64,000 nucleotides of DNA from JAKAGZ01 sp963783855 (GCA_963783855.1 CAWAPE010000005.1:248001-312000); one strand, 5' to 3'. Shown: positions 27,345-36,941, numbered from the stretch's first letter. Notes: generated by a model from the letters alone, not told the origin. Made by a program: numbers and translations.

Positions 27345-28331
27345 TTGCCTGATTTATCGGGAAATAAAAAAATACTAATCGTCAGACTGGGAAAGATCGG
27401 TGATATTATCATAACTTCTTCTGTTTTTGATCTGATGAAAAAAAGGTACCCGGGGATTAATATTTCACTGCTGACTCTGGATAAAAACCGGAAGGTATTA
27501 AAACACAATCCCAACATAGACAAGATTTATTTTACAAATAAAAATCTTTCCCTCTTTTTTCTTCTTTTCAGGCTTCGTAAAAACAAATATGATTTAATTC
27601 TGGACTTAAACGATGATCCTTCAAAAACATCCGGGACAATTCGCAGAATATTAAAAGCTGAAACTACTGCGGCTTTCGATTTTGGTATATCACCAAAACC
27701 TGATATTGCGATTAAGCAACCATTAAAATATTCGACACATATTATTGAACGGATAAAGAAATTACTTGAGGGATTGGAAATACAAATTGAGAATAATGAA
27801 TTAAAACCTGCTTTGTACATCGGCAAATCAGAATTAAAAGATGTTAAAGAGCAGCTAAATCAGGACAAGAGAAGTTCAAAAATAATTGCAATAAATCTAT
27901 CTGCCGGTGCACCAATAAGATACTGGCCGGTTCCCAAATGGATAGAATTACTAAACAGAATTTCCGGTAAATACCCAGATTACAAAATTTTATTGCTTTC
28001 AACTGATGCTGATAAAGAATTAAGAGAAAATATCGGGAAATATATTCCAGATTCACGTTTGCTTCGCCAGAAATTTAATTCATTTCAGCATTATGCTTCA
28101 TATATTTGTAAAGCAGATTTATTGATAACAGCAGATACAGCCGCCGTTCATATTGCCTCTGCATTCAACAAACCTCAGATTGTGCTCTTCCCTGCTGTTG
28201 AATGGAATTTTATTAGCTGGCAGCCGTTGTCGGAGATATCAAAATCGATCAAGTCAAAAGAAGAAAGCCTGGCAGCAATTTCTGTGGAAGAAGTCTGGCT
28301 AACATTCGAAGAAATAATAAAAGAAATTTAA
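27345..28331 (+). CDS. Glycosyltransferase family 9 (heptosyltransferase-like)
   Basis: The 328-residue enzyme opens with KKILIVRLGKIGDIIITSSV, the GT9 nucleotide-sugar fold start, and contains the C-terminal block ICKADLLITADTAAVHIASAFNKPQIVLF. It starts with TTG, with AGGA about 10 bases upstream. It lacks the Cys-rich tail found in the two other GT9 proteins of the window. It is probably an LPS-core or surface-glycan transferase at the cytoplasmic face of the inner membrane. It is followed by a second GT9 gene after 23 bases. Confidence 0.85.
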   Translation: MPDLSGNKKILIVRLGKIGDIIITSSVFDLMKKRYPGINISLLTLDKNRKVLKHNPNIDKIYFTNKNLSLFFLLFRLRKNKYDLILDLNDDPSKTSGTIRRILKAETTAAFDFGISPKPDIAIKQPLKYSTHIIERIKKLLEGLEIQIENNELKPALYIGKSELKDVKEQLNQDKRSSKIIAINLSAGAPIRYWPVPKWIELLNRISGKYPDYKILLLSTDADKELRENIGKYIPDSRLLRQKFNSFQHYASYICKADLLITADTAAVHIASAFNKPQIVLFPAVEWNFISWQPLSEISKSIKSKEESLAAISVEEVWLTFEEIIKEI

Positions 28332-28354
28332 CTGAAATACTTAGAGGACCAAAA

Positions 28355-29497
28355 TTGAAAATACATGATTGTAAAAGATTCAGCGGGTACAAACCCTGTT
28401 TCCCGGATCATAACTGCTGGGAAGATGGCTGTAAAGATCACATTCCTGCGGGTACCAAAATTTTAATAGTAAACCTGGATGCAATGGGTGATGTGTTAAT
28501 GACAACAGCACAGTTGCCCGGATTAAAAAGAAAGTTTCCTGAATCTACTATCTGGTGGATAACATTAAAAATTGCTGCTCCACTGCTTCACAACAATCAA
28601 TATATTGATAAAGTCTTAACATACGATGCAGAATCTCTTTCAATTCTTGAACAAATGAAATTTGATTATGTGATGAATGTTGATAAATCACAGCGCTCGT
28701 GTTCGATTTTAAATTCAGTAAATGCAAAGCATAAACTGGGTTTTGGAATGGACAATAACGGAAAAATAATTCCAATGAATAAAGGAGCAAATTACAATTA
28801 CCGTTTGGGGATGGATGATCATTTTAAATTTAGAGAAAACCAGAGAACTGGACAGGATTACCTTGCAGAAACTTTTGAATTGGATTTCCAAGGAGATGAT
28901 TATACTTTCAATTTTACTGAAGATGAGCTGAAATTTATAGCCGATTACAAGAAGAAAGTAAAATTAAGGGATAATCACTTTGTTGTGGGATTTAATACCG
29001 GTTGTTCAACTTTATTTCCGAATAAGAAAATGACAGTTGAACAGCATATTTCTTTAATTGACAAATTATTAAAGAAAAAGAAATATAAAATTGTGCTTCT
29101 GGGCGGTCCGGAGGATACAGAACGCAATAAAAAGATTTACTCTAAGTTCAGAGGCAAGATAATAAACACTCCAACAGACGGAGGAGTTAGAAAAGGCGCC
29201 TGTTATGAAAGCTTGGCAGACATAATTATAACCGGTGATTCTTTCGGAATGCATCTTGGAATTGCATTGAAAAAATTTATTATTGTCTGGTTCGGTGTAA
29301 GTTGCTGGACAGAAATTGAATTATACGACAGAGGGATTAAACTCTATCAGGAAGATCTTTTCTGCTCACCATGCTGGAAGAAATCCTGCCCATACGATCT
29401 TGAATGCATAAAAATGATAGATCAGAAAAAAATAATTGGTGAAGTTGAAAAATATTATAAATCAGTAAAACCGGTAAGGGATGCTAAATCTAAATAG
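28355..29497 (+). CDS. Glycosyltransferase family 9 with N-terminal Cys-rich extension
   Basis: The 380-residue protein carries the GT9 core beginning KILIVNLDAMGDVLMTTA at about residue 35 and the donor-site region DIIITGDSFGMHLGIAL. Before the core there is an extension with Cys at 6, 15, 21 and 26 plus three His, and at the end a CSPCWKKSCPYDLEC tail. The Cys pattern may bind a metal or Fe-S cluster, but no family is recognised for it. The start is TTG after GAGGAC. The stop lies 17 bases inside the next gene. Confidence 0.8.
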   Translation: MKIHDCKRFSGYKPCFPDHNCWEDGCKDHIPAGTKILIVNLDAMGDVLMTTAQLPGLKRKFPESTIWWITLKIAAPLLHNNQYIDKVLTYDAESLSILEQMKFDYVMNVDKSQRSCSILNSVNAKHKLGFGMDNNGKIIPMNKGANYNYRLGMDDHFKFRENQRTGQDYLAETFELDFQGDDYTFNFTEDELKFIADYKKKVKLRDNHFVVGFNTGCSTLFPNKKMTVEQHISLIDKLLKKKKYKIVLLGGPEDTERNKKIYSKFRGKIINTPTDGGVRKGACYESLADIIITGDSFGMHLGIALKKFIIVWFGVSCWTEIELYDRGIKLYQEDLFCSPCWKKSCPYDLECIKMIDQKKIIGEVEKYYKSVKPVRDAKSK

Positions 29498-30377
29498 CAA
29501 TATAAATATTTTTGCTTTGTCGCGGCGGATAAAACGTCCGCTCATTCTTGATGGGGCAATGGGAAGTCTGCTTCAGCAAAAAGGTGTTCCTGTTGATAGT
29601 GATCTCTGGATGTCGTTAGCAAATCAAAGCCATCCGGAAATTGTTCTGGAAACTCACAGAGAGTATATAAAAGCAGGGGCTGATATAATTACAACAAACA
29701 CTTTTCGCACAAATCCTGCTGTTATAAAAGAAAGCGAAAATATTAATTCATCTGAAAAGCTTGTAATACCAGCTTTGGAGATTGCTCAACAAGCAATTGG
29801 AGACTTACCGGTTTTAATAGCCGGTTCAAACCCTCCATCCGAGGATTGTTACAAAGTTGAAAGAATTCTTTCAAACCGTGAACTGGAATTGAATCACAAA
29901 CGGCATATAAATCTTTTATATGAAAATGGTGCACATTTTGTTTTGAATGAGACTCAAAGCCACTTTGATGAGATTAAAATTATCTCAGAATATTGTGATA
30001 GAAATGAAATTCCCTACGTAATGAATATTTTCTTCAACGATGAGTTGAAAATTTTATCCGGAGAAAAATTAAATGAAGTTCTCGCATTTTTGAAGGATTC
30101 AGATGCTCTTGCTGTCGGATTTAATTGTATTTTGCCTTTAACAATGGCTAAAACCAAAAGAAGAGTAAAAATGCCTGAAAATTGGGGAATCTATCTTAAT
30201 TGTGGTGATGGATCATTTACAGATTCCGATATTAAGTGTGACATATCACCCACTGTTTATACAGAAGAAATCAGTAGCTATCTAAGTAATAATCCATCAT
30301 TTGTTGGGGCCTGCTGCGGTTCTTCTCCTGAACATATCAAATCAATAAAAAAGTTATTAGATGAACGAAACAGTTAA
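29481..30377 (+). CDS. Homocysteine S-methyltransferase family protein
   Basis: The 298-residue protein starts (after a short lead) with LILDGAMGSLLQQKG and has the THREYIKAGADIITTNTF stretch of the Hcy-methyltransferase barrel. Zinc-binding cysteines are present: one in VGFNC and a pair in GACCGSSPEHI. Such enzymes transfer a methyl group to homocysteine or similar thiols, from S-methylmethionine or a corrinoid/folate donor. It overlaps its upstream GT9 gene by 17 bases and ispE by 17 bases, indicating coupled translation. The methyl donor is not evident. Confidence 0.85.
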   Translation: MLNLNSNINIFALSRRIKRPLILDGAMGSLLQQKGVPVDSDLWMSLANQSHPEIVLETHREYIKAGADIITTNTFRTNPAVIKESENINSSEKLVIPALEIAQQAIGDLPVLIAGSNPPSEDCYKVERILSNRELELNHKRHINLLYENGAHFVLNETQSHFDEIKIISEYCDRNEIPYVMNIFFNDELKILSGEKLNEVLAFLKDSDALAVGFNCILPLTMAKTKRRVKMPENWGIYLNCGDGSFTDSDIKCDISPTVYTEEISSYLSNNPSFVGACCGSSPEHIKSIKKLLDERNS

Positions 30378-31191
30378 TGCACCTGCAAAGATTAATTTCG
30401 GGTTAAATGTCGTAGAAAAAAGAAAGGACGGCTTCCACAATATCGAGACAATATTTTACCCGCTTTCACTCAGTGACACCCTGGCTTTTTCTGATTCAGA
30501 CAAATATATTTTTGAAACCGATAACAGCATACTCAATTCAGAAAAAGATAATTTAGTTACTAAAGCAAAAAATATGCTTGAAGAGCAGACCAGGAAGACG
30601 ATAAATGTTAAGATTCACCTGTCCAAAAAGATTCCAATCGGTGCGGGACTTGGTGGCGGCAGCTCGGATGCAGCTACAACACTAATTACCTTAAACAGAT
30701 TGTTCAAACTTGGGCTTGATTCCGTTCAACTTAATAATCTCGCTTTGAAATTAGGTTCGGATGTGCCTTTTTTTTTAAATCCATTTCCCTCTTACGGAAC
30801 TTCAAGAGGAGAAATTCTTGAACAAATTGATTTTAAGATTAAAGAAACTATTCTTCTGATAAATCCGGGAATATTTGTCTCAACAAAATGGGCATATGAA
30901 AAAATAACGCCACAGAAGCCACAATTATCTTTAATTGATTATTACAGAAGAGCAAAACTCAACCTTGATCATTACCCGGATATAATCAAAAATGATTTTG
31001 AAAAGCCGGTTATTAATGAGTTTCAAGCTATTGGGAAATTAAAAGAAGAAATTTGTGAATCGGGAGCAGATTTTGTTTTAATGTCGGGAAGCGGATCAAG
31101 TTTATTCGGTTTGTTTTCAGATACGGAAAAATCAAAGAATGCCAAAGCTCAATTCGAAAAGAGATTCTTCACATATCTACAGAAGGCCTGA
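30361..31191 (+). CDS. ispE: 4-diphosphocytidyl-2-C-methyl-D-erythritol kinase
   Basis: The 276-residue protein is a GHMP kinase with the opening APAKINFGLNVVEKRKDGFH and the ATP loop PIGAGLGGGSSDAA, and the C-terminal MSGSGSSLFGLF motif. It phosphorylates CDP-methylerythritol in the MEP isoprenoid pathway. So this organism makes isoprenoids by MEP, which matters for reading the archaeal-type HMG-CoA synthase at 62 kb. It overlaps the homocysteine methyltransferase-like gene by 17 bases. It converges on the LD-carboxypeptidase gene. Confidence 0.95.
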   Translation: MNETVNAPAKINFGLNVVEKRKDGFHNIETIFYPLSLSDTLAFSDSDKYIFETDNSILNSEKDNLVTKAKNMLEEQTRKTINVKIHLSKKIPIGAGLGGGSSDAATTLITLNRLFKLGLDSVQLNNLALKLGSDVPFFLNPFPSYGTSRGEILEQIDFKIKETILLINPGIFVSTKWAYEKITPQKPQLSLIDYYRRAKLNLDHYPDIIKNDFEKPVINEFQAIGKLKEEICESGADFVLMSGSGSSLFGLFSDTEKSKNAKAQFEKRFFTYLQKA

Positions 31192-31233
31192 TTAGCTTTA
31201 ATACTAGTAACTAAAAAAATATAATATATTAGT

Positions 31234-32175
31234 TTAGCTCACTGCACTTTCCGTAAACTCTACAGTCCCCCTGGAGGCATTTAGCTTAGTCATAATTCCA
31301 ATCGGCACTGTAATATTGCTTTTCAAATGTCCGTGTTTAAAGTTATAAGCCACAGGTATTTTCATGCTTTGAAAATAATCACCAACAACTTCTCCTAAAG
31401 TTAAAGTTTTTTTCAACGGATCATGTTCATTACAGTCCTTGAATACTCCGAGTATTACCCCTTTTACATGGTCAAAAGTTTTACTCAGTTTAAGCTGGCT
31501 TAACATTCTGTCAACTTTGTAGGGCATTTCCCCAATTTCTTCAAGAAAAAGTATCTTCTCTTTTAATGTGGGCATATATGGAGTTCCTATTAAGGATGAA
31601 AAAACTGACAGATTTCCACCAATAATTCTTCCCTTAGCAATTCCTTTATTCAGATGAAATAAACTCTCATTCGCAGGCTGTGAAACCTTTCCAATCTTTT
31701 TCTTTGAAGATAAGATTGCCCAAAACATTTTTTCAGTAAATGGGTCTATATCATTATGGAAATCTACTGAAACCATTGGGCCAGCAAAAGAGATCAAACC
31801 AGTTTTTTGGAAAAAGGCCATTTGTAATGCAGTAATATCACTGTATCCAACAAATATTTTGGGATTATTTCTTATTACTTTATAGTTGATCTTATCAAGT
31901 AATCTGGGTGTCCCATAACCTCCACGCAGGCAAAAGACAGCCTTCACTTCTTTTTTCTTAAACATAAAATGGATGTCATCCACTCTTTCCTGATCGCTCC
32001 CTGCCATGTATCCAACACTTTTCCCAACATTCTTGCCAATAATAACCTGATATCCAAGCTTTTCAAGATACTTTGTACCACTCTCAATTGAGGACATATC
32101 TTCCGGTGCGGATGCAGGAGAAATTAGTCCTATCAGGTCCCCTTTTTTTAATCTCGATGGTTTAATAATTCGCAT
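31234..32175 (-). CDS. LD-carboxypeptidase (peptidase family S66)
   Basis: The 313-residue protein matches S66: KKGDLIGLISPASAP at the start, CLRGGYGTPRLLDKI, the nucleophile Ser in VGYSDITALQ, catalytic Glu in LEEIGEMPYKVDR and His in FKHGHLKSN. The family cuts the L,D bond of murein tetrapeptides in the cytoplasm during cell-wall recycling, or cleaves microcin-like peptides. There is no signal peptide. It stands alone, converging on ispE. The exact substrate is inferred from the family. Confidence 0.9.
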   Translation of the reverse strand: MRIIKPSRLKKGDLIGLISPASAPEDMSSIESGTKYLEKLGYQVIIGKNVGKSVGYMAGSDQERVDDIHFMFKKKEVKAVFCLRGGYGTPRLLDKINYKVIRNNPKIFVGYSDITALQMAFFQKTGLISFAGPMVSVDFHNDIDPFTEKMFWAILSSKKKIGKVSQPANESLFHLNKGIAKGRIIGGNLSVFSSLIGTPYMPTLKEKILFLEEIGEMPYKVDRMLSQLKLSKTFDHVKGVILGVFKDCNEHDPLKKTLTLGEVVGDYFQSMKIPVAYNFKHGHLKSNITVPIGIMTKLNASRGTVEFTESAVS

Positions 32176-32293
32176 ATGATATTTTAATTTAAATGAAGAA
32201 TTGAAGGTTTGCTGAATTTAAGGAATGGAATTTTGCCAAACAAATTTATCCTGCAATATTCACTAAATTCGCATCAATCTATTCTGTAAATAT

Positions 32294-32554
32294 TTATTCA
32301 GCAGATTTGTAATTCTGCATACTTTTAAGAAAGTTAATAAGAAAAACAAAGAAAAAGCCTAAAAATGAAAGCTGGACGTCAGTAATATCCACATTAAAGC
32401 TACTCGTTGTTCCAATCAAAGTCCCCAAATATTTAGAAGTTACAATAATTAGAAAAAAAGACGCAAATCCGTACAAACCAGATGCAGATGGCTTTAATAT
32501 GAATTGGAATAAAATTGTGGACAGATTGAGTTGAGGCGATTTTGTGGAACTCAT
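32294..32554 (-). CDS. Small two-helix membrane protein, function unknown
   Basis: I do not recognise this 86-residue protein. Two hydrophobic helices (about residues 25-42 and 60-78) flank a polar loop; a GGAAAG ribosome site lies five bases before the ATG. It lies downstream of the LytTR system and of repeat copy 3 (220 bases away) but is separated from the kinase gene by a terminator. It could be a chance open frame, though the ribosome site and helix pattern favour a real gene. Confidence 0.45.
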   Translation of the reverse strand: MSSTKSPQLNLSTILFQFILKPSASGLYGFASFFLIIVTSKYLGTLIGTTSSFNVDITDVQLSFLGFFFVFLINFLKSMQNYKSAE

Positions 32555-32671
32555 ATATGCTTTCCTTATAATTAGCCGAAATTATAGCTTTTTATGAAGT
32601 TAACTAAAATTCAATATGATGACGATTCCCCGTTCGCCACCATATCAAATAACAGAACGAGTACCAAAATA

Positions 32672-32704
32672 AAAACATCGATTTTAATTATTTTTCGATG
32701 TTTT
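32672..32704. terminator. Terminator after the propeller kinase operon
   Basis: A ten-base stem AAAACATCGA/TCGATGTTTT with a 13-base A/T loop lies 113-145 bases past the kinase stop on the minus strand, followed by a T-rich tract. It may work in both directions. Confidence 0.65.
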
Positions 32705-32781
32705 ATCTTAGGGCTTGCAATATATGCTTAAGTCGCTATTATATGCAATAGGGTTTGAGTGAATGGTATGTAATAGTTATC

Positions 32782-32809
32782 TAACGGTATAGTTCATTGA
32801 GTTAACGGT
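32782..32809 (-). repeat. Dispersed intergenic element, copy 3 (LytTR-like direct repeats)
   Basis: Two identical TAACGGT words (32782-32788 and 32803-32809) are exactly 21 bases apart, with TTCATTGAG between. Only this core is shared; the longer homology seen between copies 1 and 2 stops here because the kinase stop codon begins 8 bases further on. The copy is thus in the 3' untranslated part of the kinase transcript and about 230 bases upstream of the small membrane protein gene. Confidence 0.7.
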
Positions 32810-32816
32810 CAGATAT

Positions 32817-35792
32817 TTATTCATCTGTCTCAATAAGATACATCTCAGAAGGCAAAGTTATTTTTACACGGGTTCCATTAGGATTTGAATTTTGATCAAT
32901 GGATGACTCAATCTGGACTAAATCTGAACGATTTTTAGTAATATTTAGAAGATTTAACCTTTCTTTAATAATTGATATTCCCCTGGGAACATGCTCACTT
33001 TTCTTATTTTTTATAGAAACAAAATAGCCAATTCCATCGTCTGTAATTTCTATTATGAGGTCTTTCTCAGGATTGAAACGTATTGAAACACTCAATTGTC
33101 CACTTTTATTATTTGGTAATATACCGTGCCATATACCATTTTCTACAAATGGTTGAATAACCATATTGGGAATTAAAATTTCTGATGCATTGACAGATTC
33201 ATCAATTGTAATTGAATAGGTAAAACCTTCACCAAACCTGATTTTCTCCAATTTTAAGTATAATGTTAATCTCTCCAGTTCATCTTGTAGATTTACATAA
33301 CTGTTTTGAGCTAAATCAAGATTCAGGCGAATTAACCTGGAAAAACTAGTTAGATATAAATTTGCTTCTTTCTTACCATGATTATTAATGAAGTTCTGAA
33401 TTGAGTTTAATGAATTAAATATAAAATGAGGATTCATCATTGCAGACATAGCCTGTTGTTTGAGCTCGATGATCCTTTTCTCAATATCTCTTTTTTCTAA
33501 CACCTTCACCTGTCTCTTCTCAATTATTTTCCTGGTTATGAATAATGCTGGTATAAGAAGTGCGATCATAACCAATGCATAGAACCAGTAGCTTTTTAGA
33601 AATGGGGTTTTTATATACAAAGTTACTAGCGCTGGTTTACTCCAAACGCCATTAAGATTCCTTGCTCTTATGTAAATTGTATTATTTCCAGGATAAAGTG
33701 AGGCAAATTGTATTTCTGTTTGATCAGTTACTTCCCAGTCGGAATTATTATTCCCGTTTGTATATTCAAATACAAGATTCTCAGGATTTCGGAAATTTAT
33801 TGCAGAAAACCTTACTGTAATTTTTCTCTGATCAAAATCAGGCAAATTTATACCAGGACTAATGCTATAAGTTGAATCAGAAGTTTCTACTTGTTCTATA
33901 TATACATAAGGAACAATAGTTTTAATTTTATTAAATATTTTAAGATTAATTTTTGATAGTCCATCAACTGTACCCACCCATAAATTATTTTTAAGACTAT
34001 CATAAAATACTGTGTTTATTTCATAAGATTTTAACCCAAGCAAATCTGTATAATATGAGATAGAATCATTTCTAATTTTAAAAAGACCTTTTGAATTACC
34101 GATCCAGGTATTACCATCTCTGTCAAAAGTGATTGAATTACTGGATGACAGATCAAAATTACCTGACTTTGGATAATTAGCCCATTCCCCTTCGGAATAT
34201 TTGGAAATTCCTTTGTCTCCTGCTAACCAAACAGTTCCAGTTTTATCAATTTCTATATCATTTATATTATTGCTCAGGATAGGGTTATCTGGGAAATAGG
34301 ATTGCTTTTTATTTCTTATTTTACATAGCCCTTTTGTAGAACCAATCCAATAATTCCCTCTACTGTCAACTTTAATACTATTAACACGAATATTCTGAGT
34401 TGAATTATTAAATATTTTTATTTCCCTTTTAATAAATATTCCATCATTTGTGACACGGTTAAATAATATTTTGTTGTCCCACCCTCCGACTACAATACTA
34501 TTATTACTAAGAGCAAACAAAGCAGCACAATTTATAAAACGAAAGTAAGTGTTCTTAAAGTTATAAGAGGCAACCTTTTTATTTTGGCGATTATATTTCA
34601 AATCATAACTGCCTGCAACATAGATTAGATTATTATTTACTTTTTGAATAGACCGGATATAGTGGTAGTCACCTTTATACCCTATTGGAATTTCGACAAA
34701 CTTTCTATTACCAAAAACATTTAATCCATTAAAAGTACCTACAAGTAGTCGTCCATTAGAATCTTCGTTTAAAGAGATAACAAAAGCATTTGATAGTTTA
34801 TCCTTTGTAGAATAATTGGTAACTGACAAATTAAAAAAGCAATATATTCCTTTGCCATATGTTCCAACCCAGATATTGCCGTCATTATCTTTTTTGATAA
34901 AATTAACTTGTGTCCCCTGAAGTTCAAGATAGGCACCAATATTAATTAATTTGTTTTCTTTAATTATATATATATTACCATTAGCTTGAGAAAACCATAG
35001 ATTATTGTTTGCATCAACCGCTAAATTTTGGATCGGGTATTTGGAAGGGATACTAATATCCTTAAAAGCTTGTTTATAAACTCCATTTTCTTTTAACCAT
35101 ATTTTACCGTAGCCCCCAAACCATAAAGTTTTTTTATTCCCTTCACAAACACTTGTAATGATGTTATTTGGAGTAATTAGATTTCTAGAATATTTATTTG
35201 TTTTTGTAATTCCAATTATACCTTGAGATGATGCAAACAATAAAGTTCCGTTTGATGTCTTAGTAGCATTGGTAATTTGAAAGTCGAGTGTAGTTGTTTT
35301 TCTACTTCCACTATTTTCTGGCATCATATCTTTAATTCTATTGTTAAATACTTGATATAAATAATCAGAATAAATAAACAATTGATTACCTGTAGATATT
35401 AAATGATGTATAAGAGGGATTTGCGAATTTAGTATTTCATAATGACTTATAACGCCGTTATAGAATACATCAATACCTTTATCGTATGTACTAATAAATA
35501 GGGAGTCATTTTCATTACCATCAACACCTGTCAGATTATTTGATAACAAGCCTTCATTAGTTGTAAAATTATTAAAATCATGCCCATCAAATCTGCTAAG
35601 TCCGGATGAAGTTGCAAACCAGACATAGCCTTTCTTGTCCTGATAAAAGGCTAGTACGTTAGAACCTGGCAAACCCTGAATTGTAGTATAATGCCTGTAC
35701 GGCATGGTACCGAAAGCCTTTTTTACCTGGGAATATTGTTGTGGAGGTAAAATAATCAGTAAGCACAAAACCAAATAAAAAACTCTGTTCAT
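32817..35792 (-). CDS. Propeller-type sensor histidine kinase (Reg_prop, Y_Y_Y, LytS-like)
   Basis: The 991-residue protein has a signal peptide (about 1-22), a periplasmic beta-propeller region made of Reg_prop repeats (many copies of NxWxGTxxGL-like turns, about 30-640), a Y_Y_Y domain (about 660-745), one membrane helix (about 752-774), a coiled linker, a LytS-type kinase box with phospho-His in NPHFIFNSLNSIQNF (about 800), and an ATPase domain with QPFVENGIWHG and DDGIGYF. It senses an extracytoplasmic ligand and phosphorylates the LytTR regulator encoded 10 bases upstream in the transcript. Propeller sensors often detect glycans; the ligand here is unknown. Confidence 0.93.
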   Translation of the reverse strand: MNRVFYLVLCLLIILPPQQYSQVKKAFGTMPYRHYTTIQGLPGSNVLAFYQDKKGYVWFATSSGLSRFDGHDFNNFTTNEGLLSNNLTGVDGNENDSLFISTYDKGIDVFYNGVISHYEILNSQIPLIHHLISTGNQLFIYSDYLYQVFNNRIKDMMPENSGSRKTTTLDFQITNATKTSNGTLLFASSQGIIGITKTNKYSRNLITPNNIITSVCEGNKKTLWFGGYGKIWLKENGVYKQAFKDISIPSKYPIQNLAVDANNNLWFSQANGNIYIIKENKLINIGAYLELQGTQVNFIKKDNDGNIWVGTYGKGIYCFFNLSVTNYSTKDKLSNAFVISLNEDSNGRLLVGTFNGLNVFGNRKFVEIPIGYKGDYHYIRSIQKVNNNLIYVAGSYDLKYNRQNKKVASYNFKNTYFRFINCAALFALSNNSIVVGGWDNKILFNRVTNDGIFIKREIKIFNNSTQNIRVNSIKVDSRGNYWIGSTKGLCKIRNKKQSYFPDNPILSNNINDIEIDKTGTVWLAGDKGISKYSEGEWANYPKSGNFDLSSSNSITFDRDGNTWIGNSKGLFKIRNDSISYYTDLLGLKSYEINTVFYDSLKNNLWVGTVDGLSKINLKIFNKIKTIVPYVYIEQVETSDSTYSISPGINLPDFDQRKITVRFSAINFRNPENLVFEYTNGNNNSDWEVTDQTEIQFASLYPGNNTIYIRARNLNGVWSKPALVTLYIKTPFLKSYWFYALVMIALLIPALFITRKIIEKRQVKVLEKRDIEKRIIELKQQAMSAMMNPHFIFNSLNSIQNFINNHGKKEANLYLTSFSRLIRLNLDLAQNSYVNLQDELERLTLYLKLEKIRFGEGFTYSITIDESVNASEILIPNMVIQPFVENGIWHGILPNNKSGQLSVSIRFNPEKDLIIEITDDGIGYFVSIKNKKSEHVPRGISIIKERLNLLNITKNRSDLVQIESSIDQNSNPNGTRVKITLPSEMYLIETDE

Positions 35793-35802
35793 AGGTGGGG
35801 GT

Positions 35803-36555
35803 TTATTTTATGAAAAGTGTATGTTCGCGTAATTTGTCTATAAATTCCTGGTGTCTTCTTCTTGAAATCATAATCTTTGAACCATCAGACATAATAGCGT
35901 ATCCACCGTCTTCATTGGAATATTCTTTTAGGAAGTTTAGATTTATAATGTGTGACTTGTGTATTCTGTAGAAATAAGGTTCACTAAGAATTTCCTGTAA
36001 TTCTTTCAAAGTCTTTGAGGTGATAACATATTGTTCATCCTTCACATAGATTTTTGTATAATTACTATCACCTTCCAATCTTATAATATCATTTAAAGTG
36101 ATAATGGAAAACCCCTGAGAATGATTAATTATAATTTTCCCAATTCTTTCAGGAAAGGATATTCCGGCTTTCCTTTCCTTTCTTCTTTCTAAAGTACTTT
36201 GTAATAATTTTTTAGAAGTATTCTGAAGTTCCTCAATGTCAATTGGTTTGAGTAAATAGTCCACTGCTTCAGCTTTAACTGCCTGGATTCCATATTCATC
36301 GTGAGCAGTAGCAAACACAACACTAAAATCCTTATCTGGAATGGAATTAAGGAAATCAAAGCCATTTTCATTTGGCATGTTTATATCAAGAAAGATTACG
36401 TCAGGGTCAAGTTCATAAACAAGTGTTCTGGCTGTCATAGCAGACGCTGCTGATCCAACAACTTCTAATTCCGGGCAATATTCATCTATAAGAGTACCCA
36501 GATTTTCCCTGCTAAATTTTTCGTCATCCACAATTATTGTTTTCAACTGTTGCAT
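35803..36555 (-). CDS. LytTR-family response regulator
   Basis: The 250-residue protein has a receiver domain (about residues 1-120; DDE pocket near the start, phospho-Asp in FLDINMP, FATAHD and the conserved Lys in LLKPID) and a C-terminal LytTR DNA-binding domain (about 145-245; RLEGDSNYTKIYV, FYRIHKSHIINL). LytTR proteins bind pairs of about 9-base direct repeats spaced about 21 bases start to start, which is precisely the geometry of the repeat cores at 19.9, 27.1 and 32.8 kb. It is cotranscribed with the propeller kinase. Confidence 0.93.
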   Translation of the reverse strand: MQQLKTIIVDDEKFSRENLGTLIDEYCPELEVVGSAASAMTARTLVYELDPDVIFLDINMPNENGFDFLNSIPDKDFSVVFATAHDEYGIQAVKAEAVDYLLKPIDIEELQNTSKKLLQSTLERRKERKAGISFPERIGKIIINHSQGFSIITLNDIIRLEGDSNYTKIYVKDEQYVITSKTLKELQEILSEPYFYRIHKSHIINLNFLKEYSNEDGGYAIMSDGSKIMISRRRHQEFIDKLREHTLFIK

Positions 36556-36578
36556 TTATCAATTTCCCAATACTAAGA

Positions 36579-36932
36579 TTAATTATTTTTACTTGCCGTG
36601 TACTTAATTATTTCTGCTTTTTCAATAGTAATCAAGCCACCACAATCTGCTTGCTCAAAGATATCATTAAGTATCTCAATAAAATTCTCAATTTTATTTA
36701 TCTCATCAACAATTTCGATAATTAAAGGCATGTCTTCTGAAAGTCTTAATATTTTATTTGTGTGTATAAGACTTCTTCCCCCGTACCCCATAATCCCCTT
36801 GAAAACAGTTGCCCCGGCGAGCCCTTCTTTCCTGGCTTCTAAAACAATTTTTTCATAAACAGGCACCTGTTTTAACTGATCACTTTCTCCGACAAATATT
36901 CTTAATAATTTTGCCTCGCCCTTTATTTGCAT
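36579..36932 (-). CDS. DUF190 family protein
   Basis: The 117-residue protein shows the DUF190 pattern: KLLRIFVGESDQLKQVPVYEKIV, GLAGATVFKGIMGYG, and PLIIEIVD followed by a C-terminal strand. It is a small PII-like protein that is commonly encoded with CrcB fluoride channels, as here (9 bases downstream of crcB). A regulatory role in fluoride export is likely from context, but unproven. An AGAGG ribosome site lies before the ATG. Confidence 0.85.
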   Translation of the reverse strand: MQIKGEAKLLRIFVGESDQLKQVPVYEKIVLEARKEGLAGATVFKGIMGYGGRSLIHTNKILRLSEDMPLIIEIVDEINKIENFIEILNDIFEQADCGGLITIEKAEIIKYTASKNN

Positions 36933-36941
36933 AACGGCCTC

